Below are positions 1-7,600 of a stretch of 11,994 bases of DNA, piece by piece. Each line of letters begins with the position of its first letter. Position 1 is the first letter of the stretch. Source of the DNA: CBFIHN01 sp965662575 (GTDB lineage Bacteria; Pseudomonadota; Gammaproteobacteria; Francisellales; CACEW01); NCBI GenBank assembly GCA_965662575.1, contig CBFIHN010000047.1, positions 1 through 11,994 on the forward strand, read 5' to 3'. The notes under the pieces are model-generated. The model was given only the letters and a program-made list of their open reading frames with translations, was not told where the DNA came from and made no database searches. The position numbers were made by a program, and so were the translations under genes.

Positions 1-682
1 GGTGATAATTTTGAGACAGAATGTCAACACCCTCGACGTGCTCAAGATGATGTAGTCTTCCGGATTGAATATTCGCGGGATGCGCTTTTACCACAATATG
101 TGCAGCAGGATAATCTTTTTGAGCCGAGGCAATTAAATCATTGATGGTTATATCACCGGCTAAACCATACTTTAACGACAAATCACCTGGCACTTGATCG
201 ACGATTAAAACCACTGGTTTTTTTTGTGAAAAATAAGCCTCAGGCAAATCCGGTGCCGCATTATATTTACTGATATGATTGTCTTTAATAAAGTTTATAG
301 CCTGTTTGGCTATATTTTGCTCTATCTTTGTTGCATGAAAATTATCGCTGCTCAACCACTGCTCAAGCAAAGAAGGCTGTGTTGCATCATAATAAACACC
401 GACAGAGTCTATCGTTAATGACACTGAGGAATTGGAACTCGGATACAATGAACGTAAAAAGCCATCCTCAATATAAGTAATAGCTAATGATTTTTTACGC
501 GCTTTATTGAGTGCATACTTACCGGAATGCTTCCGCCCCCAGACCAAAACGTGGCGAGAACCTTTTAAACTAGCACTGAAGTTAATATCAAAGACACTGA
601 ATAATTTTTCTAACTTAAAGGAGCCTGCCTTGAACAACTTAAAACACCAATATTTCAGCAACGGGTAAATATAATAATTCAT
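1..682 (-). CDS. kpsC: KpsC-like capsule beta-Kdo glycosyltransferase, N-terminal part (runs off the left edge)
   Basis: The first 227 codons are present and the 3' end lies outside the window. KpsC-family enzymes build the short beta-Kdo linker that joins group 2 capsule polysaccharide to its lipid anchor on the cytoplasmic face of the inner membrane. Motifs visible in order: HVLVWGRK (about 44-51), EDGFLRS (72-78), YYDATQPSLLE (97-107), SKYNAAP (138-144), VDQVPGD (161-167) and VKAHP (198-202). These match the first glycosyltransferase domain of KpsC/WcbA/LipA proteins (Capsule_synth family). Full KpsC carries two such domains in about 670 residues; whether this one does cannot be seen. ATG at 682-680 begins 3 nt after the kpsT stop, so the two genes are co-transcribed. 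A single-domain LipA-like relative is the alternative. Confidence 0.87.
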   Translation of the reverse strand, partial: MNYYIYPLLKYWCFKLFKAGSFKLEKLFSVFDINFSASLKGSRHVLVWGRKHSGKYALNKARKKSLAITYIEDGFLRSLYPSSNSSVSLTIDSVGVYYDATQPSLLEQWLSSDNFHATKIEQNIAKQAINFIKDNHISKYNAAPDLPEAYFSQKKPVVLIVDQVPGDLSLKYGLAGDITINDLIASAQKDYPAAHIVVKAHPANIQSGRLHHLEHVEGVDILSQNYH

Positions 683-685
683 CGT

Positions 686-1342
686 TTAATTTTTCTGATA
701 TTTGCGAATCGCATAGTCCAAATCATCATAGACTGTCATTTGCCCTTGATTGAGATACACGCCAATATCACAATTCTGACGCAGGCTTTTCATATCGTGT
801 GACACCATGACCACTGATGCCGTTTTACGCTTTTCATCAAAAACTTCCTTGGCTTTCGCCTTAAACCGGACATCACCAACACCGGTGACTTCATCAACCA
901 AATAGTAATCAAAATCAAACGCCATCGACAAACCAAAGTTAACCCGCCCCCGCATCCCAGAGCTGTAAGTTTTGACTGGCATATCAAAATGCTTACCCAC
1001 TTCAGCAAACGCTTGGACATAACGAATGATTTCTTTGGTTTGCAACCAGCTTTTACCATAAATCTGACAGACAAAACGCACATTCTCACGCGCAGTCAGT
1101 GATCCTTGAAAACCGGCAGCCAGACCCACTGGCCAGGAGATACTTCCAGTGGATTGAATCTCACCTTGATTAGGGAATTCGATGCCTCCTAACAAACGCA
1201 ACAATGTTGACTTTCCCACGCCGTTGGATCCCAGAATACCGATACTAATATGGGAATCAAAAGTTTGCGTTACGCCACGCAGAACATAGTGACGGTCGCT
1301 TTTAACTCGATAAAATTTAGTGACATTGTTGAGTTGAATCAT
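686..1342 (-). CDS. kpsT: KpsT-like ATP-binding protein of the capsule polysaccharide ABC exporter
   Basis: ATPase subunit (218 aa) that pairs with a KpsM permease to export lipid-linked capsule polysaccharide across the inner membrane. It shows Walker A GSNGVGKST with the lysine at residue 44, the signature YSSGMRGRV, Walker B YYLVDEVTGVGD and the H-loop VSHD. Degenerate signature and Walker B of this form are typical of the KpsT/Wzt-short group, as is the length near 220 residues. Start ATG 1342-1340; GAGGAAA at 1359-1353 (minus strand) is a plausible, slightly distant ribosome binding site. kpsC follows 3 nt downstream. Unusually, kpsM is not adjacent: it lies at 10100-10879, beyond the SUF-coaD block. 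Confidence 0.93.
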   Translation of the reverse strand: MIQLNNVTKFYRVKSDRHYVLRGVTQTFDSHISIGILGSNGVGKSTLLRLLGGIEFPNQGEIQSTGSISWPVGLAAGFQGSLTARENVRFVCQIYGKSWLQTKEIIRYVQAFAEVGKHFDMPVKTYSSGMRGRVNFGLSMAFDFDYYLVDEVTGVGDVRFKAKAKEVFDEKRKTASVVMVSHDMKSLRQNCDIGVYLNQGQMTVYDDLDYAIRKYQKN

Positions 1343-1403
1343 AAACCCGTTGTTTCCTCAAAAACAGACGGCGCTGCGCTTAATAACTTGATATCTCAAG
1401 ACA

Positions 1404-1473
1404 TGTCATACCGACAAAGGCGTGGATCTAGAGGTTAAAAAACTAGATTCCCCTCTTCGAGGAAATGATGACA
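1404..1473. repeat. REP/MITE-like imperfect palindrome
   Basis: About 70 bp with perfect 6-bp inverted ends, TGTCAT (1404-1409) and ATGACA (1468-1473), and inner inverted arms GGATCTAG (1424-1431) and CTAGATTCC (1443-1451) around an A/T-rich centre. This layout recalls the widespread dispersed palindromic elements of the form TGTCAT-CC...GGATCCAG / CTGGATTCC...GGAATGACA. In this copy the GC-rich stem is degenerate. It could form a hairpin in RNA from either strand. Copy number in the genome is unknown because only one copy is visible. Confidence 0.6.
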
Positions 1474-1497
1474 AGCTTAATTTATTCGCTCAATTGA

Positions 1498-1650
1498 GAG
1501 ACAGCATCCAAAAATACTCGACTGTGTCAGGCCAGCAGCGCATACACAAAACAAATTGATGTTCAATATAAATTAGCATCAAAATTTAGTCAATCGCCAA
1601 CGAGAGTTATTGTAGCACCAGGCATTGACAGCGCTTTGCAAATCAACTAA
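1498..1650 (+). pseudogene. Possible decayed coding remnant
   Basis: A 50-codon open stretch without any Met codon ends at TAA 1648-1650. Its C-terminal residues read like a real protein tail (SPTRVIVAPGIDSALQIN). An adjacent frame upstream also looks coding (KLNLFAQLRDSIQKYS, about 1474-1521), which would fit one frameshift between them. I do not recognise the family. Chance open frame in a promoter region is a serious alternative. Confidence 0.2.
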
Positions 1651-1653
1651 AGT
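1625..1653 (+). promoter_or_regulatory. Predicted sigma70 promoter of the SUF operon
   Basis: TTGACA at 1625-1630 is a perfect -35 hexamer. After a 17-bp spacer comes TAAAGT (1648-1653), matching four of six -10 consensus bases. It lies about 30 bp upstream of the sufR start, so the leader would be short. No other comparably good promoter was seen on this strand before sufR. Confidence 0.55.
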
Positions 1654-1655
1654 TG
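1644..1655. promoter_or_regulatory. Candidate operator overlapping the sufR -10 element
   Basis: CAACT-AA-AGTTG is a perfect 5-bp inverted repeat with a 2-bp centre, lying directly over the predicted -10 hexamer. A dimeric Rrf2 regulator such as the adjacent SufR could bind here and repress its own operon. The sequence is not the textbook IscR type 1 or type 2 site, so the assignment is an inference from position and symmetry only. Confidence 0.3.
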
Positions 1656-1684
1656 CGCACCAAATGAGACTGAATTAGTGCTAT

Positions 1685-2131
1685 ATGCTGAGATTAAGCA
1701 AACTAGCAGACTATGCCACTGCCGTTATGTGCCAATTTGCCAAGACCCCGCACTCCCTCAGTGCTGCAGATGTTGCCACACAAACGCAATTGCCTGCACC
1801 AACTGTGCGCAAGTTGTTAAAGCAACTTTCGGAAGCAAAATTGCTCAACTCTTCACGAGGAGCCACTGGTGGTTACAGCCTCATTCAGCAACCGGAAAAA
1901 GTGAGCTTATTATCGATTCTACGTGCCATTGATGGACCTCACACGATAACTGATTGCTGTTTACCCAGCAAGGCTTGTCAACATCAGAGCCTATGTTGTA
2001 TCAAAAACAATTGGCAAGTCATTGACACACTAATTCGTCAGTTACTGCAAATGATTAATTTAGAACAAATGGTCCAAGGACTTTCTGTTAATGACCTAAT
2101 TGAGGAGCTCAACCATGTCCAAGCGAATTGA
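1685..2131 (+). CDS. sufR: Rrf2-family SUF system Fe-S cluster assembly regulator (IscR-like)
   Basis: Transcription regulator (148 aa) that probably binds a [2Fe-2S] cluster and adjusts suf expression to Fe-S demand. The N-terminus (MLRLSKLADYAT) and winged helix-turn-helix (helices about 26-48, wing RGATGGYS about 58-65) are typical of Rrf2 proteins. Cysteines at 92, 98 and 104 fall at the same positions as the cluster ligands of E. coli IscR; extra cysteines sit at 91 and 105. The first-gene position in a sufBCDSU operon matches the proteobacterial SUF regulator subfamily rather than IscR of the isc operon. It is unrelated to cyanobacterial SufR. Start ATG 1685 has no strong ribosome binding site. 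Its 3' end overlaps sufB by 17 nt. Confidence 0.9.
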   Translation: MLRLSKLADYATAVMCQFAKTPHSLSAADVATQTQLPAPTVRKLLKQLSEAKLLNSSRGATGGYSLIQQPEKVSLLSILRAIDGPHTITDCCLPSKACQHQSLCCIKNNWQVIDTLIRQLLQMINLEQMVQGLSVNDLIEELNHVQAN

Positions 2132-3554
2132 TCAGCTTGTTAATCAAGATTATGAGCATGGCTTTGTCACTGACATTGATGCCGATAGTCTACCGCCGGG
2201 GCTCAATGAAGATATCGTCCGTGCTATTTCTCAAAAAAAAAATGAGCCCGAGTTTTTGCTTAATTGGCGTTTAGAGGCTTTTGCTAAGTGGCAAAAAATG
2301 CCAATGCCGAACTGGCAGCACCTAAAAATTGATTCTATTGATTATCAAGCAATCAGCTATTTCTCGGCACCAAAATCGCAAGAAAACGCGCCAAAAAGTT
2401 TGGACGAAGTTGACCCCAAGCTCCTTGAAACCTATGAAAAATTAGGTATCCCTTTGCATGAACGCGCAAAGCTGGCTGGTGTGGCTGTTGATGCTGTTTT
2501 TGACAGTGTATCAGTTGCAACGACATTCAAGGAAAAGCTTGCTGATGCTGGGGTGATCTTTTGCTCGTTCTCAGAGGCAGTACAAGAGCACCCTGAACTC
2601 ATTAAAAAGTACTTAGGCTCAGTGGTACCGCAAGCTGATAATTTTTTCGCTGCGCTGAATTCTGCGGTATTTAGCGATGGCTCTTTTGTCTATATTCCCA
2701 AAGGAGTTCGCTGCCCGATGGAATTGTCTACCTATTTCCGTATTAATGCAGCTAATACCGGACAGTTTGAACGCACCTTGATCGTTGCCGATGAAGGTAG
2801 CTATGTCAGTTATCTCGAAGGTTGTACGGCACCAATGCGTGATGAAAACCAGCTACATGCAGCCGTGGTCGAAATTGTTGCTTTAGATAATGCACAAGTC
2901 AAATATTCAACCGTACAAAACTGGTATCCCGGTGATGATCAAGGCCAAGGTGGCATTTATAACTTTGTAACCAAACGTGGCGCCTGTCGTGGTATTAATT
3001 CGAAGATCTCCTGGACACAAATTGAAACTGGCTCAGCCATTACTTGGAAATACCCTAGTGTTATTTTACAAGGAGATCATAGCACCGGTGAGTTCTACTC
3101 CGTTGCTTTAACCAGCAAATACCAACAAGCAGATACCGGCACCAAAATGATTCATTTGGGTAAAAACACCAAGAGCACCATTATTTCCAAGGGCATTTCA
3201 GCAGCTCATGGGCAAAATGCTTATCGTGGTTTAGTCCGCATCAACCCAACGGCAGACAACGCTCGAAACTATACTCAATGCGATTCTTTACTACTGGGTC
3301 ATTTATGTGGTGCACACACTTTCCCCTACATTGAAGTGAAAAATGCCAGCGCGCAGGTAGAGCATGAGGCAACAACCTCAAAAATTTCAGATGATCAATT
3401 ATTTTACTGCCGCCAACGAGGTGTCAATGAAGAAGATGCGGTGGCGATGATTGTGAATGGGTTTTGCAAACAAGTGTTTAAAGAATTGCCCATGGAGTTT
3501 GCCGTTGAGGCACAAAAGCTAATGGAAGTTAGCCTAGAAGGGGCTATTGGCTGA
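2115..3554 (+). CDS. sufB: Fe-S cluster assembly scaffold protein SufB
   Basis: Core scaffold subunit (479 aa) of the cytoplasmic SufBC2D complex, on which nascent Fe-S clusters form. The beta-helix core is recognisable from YIPKGVRCPMELSTYF, the EGCTAP motif, the HLCGAHTFPYIEVKN segment and the highly conserved tail (EHEATTSKI, LFYCRQRG, VNGFCKQVF, PMEFAVEAQKL). Cys398 in GHLCGAHT corresponds to E. coli SufB Cys405, a residue essential for cluster assembly. Start ATG 2115 is chosen because GAGGAG at 2102-2107 lies 7 nt upstream; an in-frame TTG at 2100 is possible but poorly placed. It overlaps the sufR 3' end by 17 nt, consistent with translational coupling. sufC follows after 36 nt. Confidence 0.97.
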   Translation: MSKRIDQLVNQDYEHGFVTDIDADSLPPGLNEDIVRAISQKKNEPEFLLNWRLEAFAKWQKMPMPNWQHLKIDSIDYQAISYFSAPKSQENAPKSLDEVDPKLLETYEKLGIPLHERAKLAGVAVDAVFDSVSVATTFKEKLADAGVIFCSFSEAVQEHPELIKKYLGSVVPQADNFFAALNSAVFSDGSFVYIPKGVRCPMELSTYFRINAANTGQFERTLIVADEGSYVSYLEGCTAPMRDENQLHAAVVEIVALDNAQVKYSTVQNWYPGDDQGQGGIYNFVTKRGACRGINSKISWTQIETGSAITWKYPSVILQGDHSTGEFYSVALTSKYQQADTGTKMIHLGKNTKSTIISKGISAAHGQNAYRGLVRINPTADNARNYTQCDSLLLGHLCGAHTFPYIEVKNASAQVEHEATTSKISDDQLFYCRQRGVNEEDAVAMIVNGFCKQVFKELPMEFAVEAQKLMEVSLEGAIG

Positions 3555-3590
3555 ACACACTGAAAAAAATTAACAAACCACGAGACAAAC

Positions 3591-4340
3591 ATGTTAGAGA
3601 TTAAAAACTTACACGCAAGCATTGAAAACAAACCCATACTGAAAGGCGTCAACTTAACCATTAATCCCGGTGAAGTACACGCAATTATGGGCCCAAATGG
3701 CTCAGGAAAAAGCACGCTTGGCAATGTATTATCTGGTCGTGATGGCTACGAGGTCACTGATGGTAGCGTGACTTTTTGTGGCAAAGACCTTTTGACCCTA
3801 CTACCGGAAGAGCGAGCAATTGCCGGTTTATTTCTAGCATTTCAATACCCCGTAGAAATTCCTGGTGTGAATAATACTTACTTTCTTAAAGCCGCAGTTA
3901 ACAACGCACGCAAAGCACGCGGCAAAGAAGAATTAGATGCATTTGATTTTATGAGCTTAGCAAAGGAAAAAATGAAGCTTGTCGGCTTAGATCAAAGCTT
4001 TTTGAATCGTGGCGTTAACCAGGGTTTTTCTGGCGGCGAGAAGAAGCGCAATGAAATTCTACAGATGTTGCTGCTCGAGCCAACGCTTGGGCTACTAGAT
4101 GAAACCGACTCTGGCCTAGATATCGATGCACTACAAATGGTTGCACAAGGAGTGAATTACCTGCGCAGTAATGAACGTAGTTTTGTAATGATTACGCACT
4201 ACCAACGCTTACTGGATTATATCGTGCCAGATTTTGTGCATGTTTTTGCTCATGGCCAAATTATTCGCTCTGGTGATAAGAACTTAGCCCTAGAATTGGA
4301 AGAGAAAGGCTATGGATGGATCGATGAGGCCAACAGATGA
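3591..4340 (+). CDS. sufC: Fe-S cluster assembly ATPase SufC
   Basis: ABC-type ATPase (249 aa), soluble rather than membrane-linked, which drives conformational change in SufBC2D. Walker A GPNGSGKST has Lys40; the signature FSGGEKKRNEI has Ser147; Walker B LGLLDETDSGLD has Asp170 and Glu171; the H-loop ITHYQR has His203. Lys40, Glu171 and His203 fall at the same numbers as in E. coli SufC. The DSGLDIDAL stretch is diagnostic for SufC among ABC ATPases. The ribosome binding site is weak (GAG about 10 nt upstream). The stop overlaps the sufD start in an ATGA (4337-4340), so SufC and SufD synthesis is probably coupled. Confidence 0.97.
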   Translation: MLEIKNLHASIENKPILKGVNLTINPGEVHAIMGPNGSGKSTLGNVLSGRDGYEVTDGSVTFCGKDLLTLLPEERAIAGLFLAFQYPVEIPGVNNTYFLKAAVNNARKARGKEELDAFDFMSLAKEKMKLVGLDQSFLNRGVNQGFSGGEKKRNEILQMLLLEPTLGLLDETDSGLDIDALQMVAQGVNYLRSNERSFVMITHYQRLLDYIVPDFVHVFAHGQIIRSGDKNLALELEEKGYGWIDEANR

Positions 4341-5560
4341 ACCCACTATTTACTGCCGTAGACTTTGCCAACAATCACACCCGCCAACAAGCCTGGGATC
4401 ATTGGCTCAACATTGGCATGCCTGAACGCAAAACGGAACATTGGAAATACACACCCATTGCTCGCATGCTAGGCCAAGAGACTTTAAAGAATTTATCTCA
4501 AGGCAGACAAGCCAAAGGGAACTTTGACTACGCAAATGCTTACCAATTGTTATTTGTTGATGGTCAATTAATGACAGATTTATCAAATTTACCGCAAGGT
4601 ATTAGTTGTTTAAGATCCAGCAATCGACGGGAAAAACCAGAACAGTCGGTTGATATTGACTACCAAAAACACCCATTTGCGGCTTTAGCTATTGCTAACG
4701 CTCAAGATGGACTGAGGATTAAACTCGATGATGGTGTGGTTTTGGACAAACCATTACATATAGTATACCAATACAGCGACCCTGACTTTGCGACAACACA
4801 ACACTACCATCATCAAATTATTTTGGGCCGCAATACACGTTGCAACATCATTGAAGACAATCAATGCCAAGGATCACAAAAACATTTTTTGAATGTGCTC
4901 AGCACAGTGAAACTCGCCCAAGATGCTCAATGTGAATGGACCCAAGTTAATCGCGCTGACCAGTCAGTGCACTATAATCATGGTATACACATTTACCAAG
5001 ACAAGAACAGTCAGTTTAATGCGATCCAAGCTGCCATCAGCGGGGCATTAACACGTTGTGATTATCACGTTTATTTGCAACAACCCGGCGCCAGCTGCCA
5101 GATTCATGGCCTGCATCGACTCGACAACCACCATCATGCTGATACCCAAATTGTCGTTGAACACCAAGCCTCCCACACGCACAGTCATGTGTTCTACAAA
5201 AGCACCGTCGATGAGCACGCGCATAGCGTCTTTGATAGTTTGGCGATTGTTCATAGCAATATTGAAAAAATTGTCGCACATCAGCAAAACAAAAATTTAC
5301 TATTATCTCAACGCGCCCAAGTTGATACCAAACCAGAACTTGAGATTCACGCCGATGACGTTGTGTGTTCTCATGGCGCCACCACTGGCCAAATTGATAC
5401 AAATGCGTTACTTTACATGCAAAGTCGTGGTATTAGCCGTGACCAAGCAAAGCACATGTTAGAGCAAGCGTTCATACAGGAAGTATTAGATAAGCTTTTG
5501 TCTAAGGAGAGATATCAATGGCTCACCAATATATTGAAATTGGAAGCACACGCATTATGA
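4337..5560 (+). CDS. sufD: Fe-S cluster assembly protein SufD
   Basis: SufB paralogue (407 aa) that completes the SufBC2D scaffold and is needed for iron entry. The N-terminal part shows RKTEHWKYTP, the helical segment typical of SufD. The C-terminal SUF domain shows VCSHGATTGQID, LYMQSRGIS and the helix LEQAFIQEVLDKL. His346 in CSHGAT corresponds to the functionally important His360 of E. coli SufD; Cys344 is two residues before it. The middle of the protein is rich in His and Gln, more divergent than SufB, as usual for SufD. ATG 4337 overlaps the sufC stop; the TGA at 5558-5560 overlaps the sufS start. Confidence 0.95.
   Translation: MNPLFTAVDFANNHTRQQAWDHWLNIGMPERKTEHWKYTPIARMLGQETLKNLSQGRQAKGNFDYANAYQLLFVDGQLMTDLSNLPQGISCLRSSNRREKPEQSVDIDYQKHPFAALAIANAQDGLRIKLDDGVVLDKPLHIVYQYSDPDFATTQHYHHQIILGRNTRCNIIEDNQCQGSQKHFLNVLSTVKLAQDAQCEWTQVNRADQSVHYNHGIHIYQDKNSQFNAIQAAISGALTRCDYHVYLQQPGASCQIHGLHRLDNHHHADTQIVVEHQASHTHSHVFYKSTVDEHAHSVFDSLAIVHSNIEKIVAHQQNKNLLLSQRAQVDTKPELEIHADDVVCSHGATTGQIDTNALLYMQSRGISRDQAKHMLEQAFIQEVLDKLLSKERYQWLTNILKLEAHAL
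5504..5510 (+). promoter_or_regulatory. Strong Shine-Dalgarno sequence inside the sufD 3' end
   Basis: AAGGAGA lies 7 nt before an in-frame ATG at 5518 and 46 nt before the homology-supported sufS ATG at 5557. It encodes part of the SufD C-terminus (KER), so it may be coincidence. It could also produce a 418-aa SufS with a 13-residue N-terminal extension. Confidence 0.4.
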
Positions 5561-6774
5561 GCTGGGACATTCACAAAATACGCCAGGATTTTCCGATATT
5601 ACAAAAACCAGTCAATGGTGTGCCATTAACCTATTTAGATAGTGCTGCGACGGCACAAAAACCACAGTGCGTGGTTGATGCTGTGGCAGGTTATTATCGC
5701 AAACTCAATGCTAACGTACATCGTTCAGCGCACCTGCTCAGTGAAAAGGCAACCGAGGCTTTTGAACAATCACGCCAAACCGTTGCCAATTTTATCGGCG
5801 CCAAGTCGACAAAAGAGATTATCTTCACCCGCGGTACCACCGAAAGTATCAATTTAATAGCAAACACATTTGGCCAACAACTTAAACCAGGCGATGAAAT
5901 TATTATCAGCGCAATGGAACATCATGCCAATATTGTACCGTGGCAGTTATTAAAACAACGCACAGGGATAGAAATTAAAGTCATCCCTATGAGCTACGAA
6001 GGTGAGCTTGATCTAGCCACCTATGCATCCTTATTCAATGAGCGAACACGACTAGCTTGTGTCGTCCATACTTCCAACGTTTTAGGCACGGTCAATCCAG
6101 TTAAGTATATGACTGAAATTGCCCATCAACATCACGTACCGATTCTAATTGACGGCGCACAATCGATTGTGCATCAAACGATTGATGTCCAAGACCTTAA
6201 CTGTGATTTTTTTGTGTTTTCAGGGCACAAACTCTATGGGCCTACCGGTATTGGTGTCCTATACGGCAAACAGCAATTACTTGAGCAGATGCCACCATTT
6301 CTTGGTGGTGGTGAAATGATTCAAACGGTCAGTTTTGAACAATCAACCTATGCACCACTGCCCTATAAATTTGAAGCCGGGACGCCCAATATTGCCGGGG
6401 TAATTGGCTTAAAATCGGCTATTGATTATATTCAAGCACTGGGTATCCAAAATATCGCAACCTACGAACAAGAACTGAAGGTCTGCGCAGAACAAGCCTT
6501 GTCAGAAATCCCTGGTCTAGAAATCCTAGGCCAAGCACAAAACAAGGCACCTGTTATCTCATTTGTACTTGAGGATATTCATCCACATGATATTGCCAGC
6601 ATTGTCGATCATAATGGTGTCGCTGTCAGGGCGGGACATCATTGTGCAATGCCAGTCATGGGTTTTTATGATGTGCCGGCAACCACTCGGGCTTCTTTTG
6701 CCTTCTACAATACACAACAAGAGATTGACACGTTAGTCAATGCCCTAAATCAAGCAAGGAAATTATTTAACTGA
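5557..6774 (+). CDS. sufS: Cysteine desulfurase SufS (class II)
   Basis: PLP-dependent enzyme (405 aa) that removes sulfur from L-cysteine to give alanine and an enzyme persulfide for Fe-S assembly. Motifs: TYLDSAATAQKP near the N-terminus, RGTTESIN, MEHHANIVPW, the PLP-lysine site FSGHKLYGPTG (Lys225) and the persulfide cysteine in RAGHHCAMP (Cys363). These numbers are one less than E. coli SufS Lys226 and Cys364, which supports ATG 5557; that ATG overlaps the sufD stop as ATGA with GGAAG 10 nt upstream. A second start at 5518 has a better ribosome binding site and would add MAHQYIEIGSTRI. Its expected partner here is SufU, since no sufE is present. Confidence 0.96.
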   Translation: MSWDIHKIRQDFPILQKPVNGVPLTYLDSAATAQKPQCVVDAVAGYYRKLNANVHRSAHLLSEKATEAFEQSRQTVANFIGAKSTKEIIFTRGTTESINLIANTFGQQLKPGDEIIISAMEHHANIVPWQLLKQRTGIEIKVIPMSYEGELDLATYASLFNERTRLACVVHTSNVLGTVNPVKYMTEIAHQHHVPILIDGAQSIVHQTIDVQDLNCDFFVFSGHKLYGPTGIGVLYGKQQLLEQMPPFLGGGEMIQTVSFEQSTYAPLPYKFEAGTPNIAGVIGLKSAIDYIQALGIQNIATYEQELKVCAEQALSEIPGLEILGQAQNKAPVISFVLEDIHPHDIASIVDHNGVAVRAGHHCAMPVMGFYDVPATTRASFAFYNTQQEIDTLVNALNQARKLFN

Positions 6775-7226
6775 TGAGTGATATTCGAGAACTATATCAG
6801 CAAGTGATTATTGATCACGGGCGCCGGCCACGTAACTTTGGCGAGCTCCCCGATGCAACACATATCAAAGAAGGTCACAATCCACTGTGTGGTGACACCA
6901 TTACTTTATACCTAAAAATACAGAACGGCATGGTGGAAAAGGCTGGCTTTAATGGCAAGGGGTGTGCTATTTCGATTGCCTCCGCCTCCCTGATGACTCA
7001 AATGCTAACCGGACTTCCTGAACAAGAGGCACTGCAAATCTTTGAAGCATTTCAACAGATGGTAACACACCGCGACACCGAACAAGATCATGTTGAAAAA
7101 TTAGGCAAACTTGCTGTATTAAAAGGTGTTTGCGAATATCCATCTCGTGTAAAATGTGCCACACTGGCTTGGCATACGATGCATTCGGCAATCTGCGGTG
7201 ATGATAAGGAGGTCTCAACTGAATGA
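6774..7226 (+). CDS. sufU: SufU-type sulfur relay protein (IscU/NifU-N fold)
   Basis: Zinc-dependent sulfurtransferase (150 aa) that takes persulfide sulfur from SufS and passes it to SufBCD. Conserved ligands are visible: Cys39 and Asp41 in NPLCGD, Cys64 in GKGCAISIASAS and Cys128 in RVKCATLAW. The 64-residue gap between the second and third cysteines is longer than in IscU and is the insertion that defines SufU. The HSCB-binding LPPVK motif of IscU is absent. The start ATG overlaps the sufS stop by one base (TGATG, 6772-6776), with AAGGA at 6756-6760. In this operon it fills the role SufE has in E. coli. Confidence 0.93.
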   Translation: MSDIRELYQQVIIDHGRRPRNFGELPDATHIKEGHNPLCGDTITLYLKIQNGMVEKAGFNGKGCAISIASASLMTQMLTGLPEQEALQIFEAFQQMVTHRDTEQDHVEKLGKLAVLKGVCEYPSRVKCATLAWHTMHSAICGDDKEVSTE

Positions 7227-7600
7227 CCATGCAATTCAACCCAAACCACCCAAGCATGACCTTTACAGCAGCGGCAGAACAGTATTTAAAGGGTTACCTT
7301 GAGAAACAAAAACAAGCCATTGGTTTATGCTTTTATACCAAAACGACTGGCTGCTCTGGCTTAAGCTATCAACTTGATTTAATTCATGAATTATCAGAAA
7401 GCATCAGCTTTGTTTCAAGCAATATTGACTTGCCAATTTTTATTAAAAATGAGGCAATTCCTTACCTTAATCATTTAAAGGTCGATTTTTGCAAAAAAAC
7501 ACTTGGTCAATCTGAACTAGTTTATACAAACCCTAATGAAACTGCACGATGTGGTTGCGGAGAAAGTTTTAGTATCACGAAGAATAAAAATGAAAATTGA
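7223..7600 (+). CDS. sufA: A-type Fe-S carrier protein (HesB/IscA/SufA family)
   Basis: Small carrier (125 aa) that accepts clusters from the SufBCD scaffold and hands them to apoproteins. The three ligand cysteines of the family are present: Cys44 in TGCSGLSY and Cys110/Cys112 in RCGCGESF, preceded by the conserved NPNE. ATG 7223 overlaps the sufU stop as ATGA and has a perfect AAGGAGG (7206-7212) 10 nt upstream; a second ATG at 7229 is less well placed. Genomic position argues for SufA; sequence alone does not separate SufA from IscA or ErpA. The 3' end overlaps sufT by 11 nt. Confidence 0.9.
   Translation: MTMQFNPNHPSMTFTAAAEQYLKGYLEKQKQAIGLCFYTKTTGCSGLSYQLDLIHELSESISFVSSNIDLPIFIKNEAIPYLNHLKVDFCKKTLGQSELVYTNPNETARCGCGESFSITKNKNEN

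Larger units (their letters stand above)
1343..1684. other. Intergenic region between divergent kpsT and sufR
   Basis: This 342-bp gap separates the minus-strand capsule genes from the plus-strand SUF operon. It contains a 14-bp symmetric site CTTGA-TATC-TCAAG (1387-1400) upstream of kpsT, the REP/MITE-like palindrome at 1404-1473, a possible decayed plus-strand reading frame (1474-1650) and a good sigma70-type promoter for sufR (1625-1653). I see no intact gene with a usable start and ribosome binding site. Confidence 0.7.

Noticed and set aside
1250..1438. A plus-strand frame overlapping the kpsT 5' end and the palindrome
   Set aside because: It is antisense to kpsT and runs into the repeat element; nothing supports translation.
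1514..1530. ATACTCGACTGTGTCAG as an IscR type 1 site
   Set aside because: Only the left half resembles the ATAnnnGACT consensus; the symmetric right half is missing and it lies about 100 bp upstream of the predicted promoter.
3404..3724. Open frame of 106 codons on the minus strand across the sufB-sufC junction
   Set aside because: It lies antisense to two strongly conserved genes, has no recognisable motif, and its composition follows the codon pattern of the opposite strand.
5037..5462. Several open frames on both strands inside sufD
   Set aside because: They overlap the conserved SufD frame entirely and look like shadow frames, rich in Arg, Cys and His, without ribosome binding sites.
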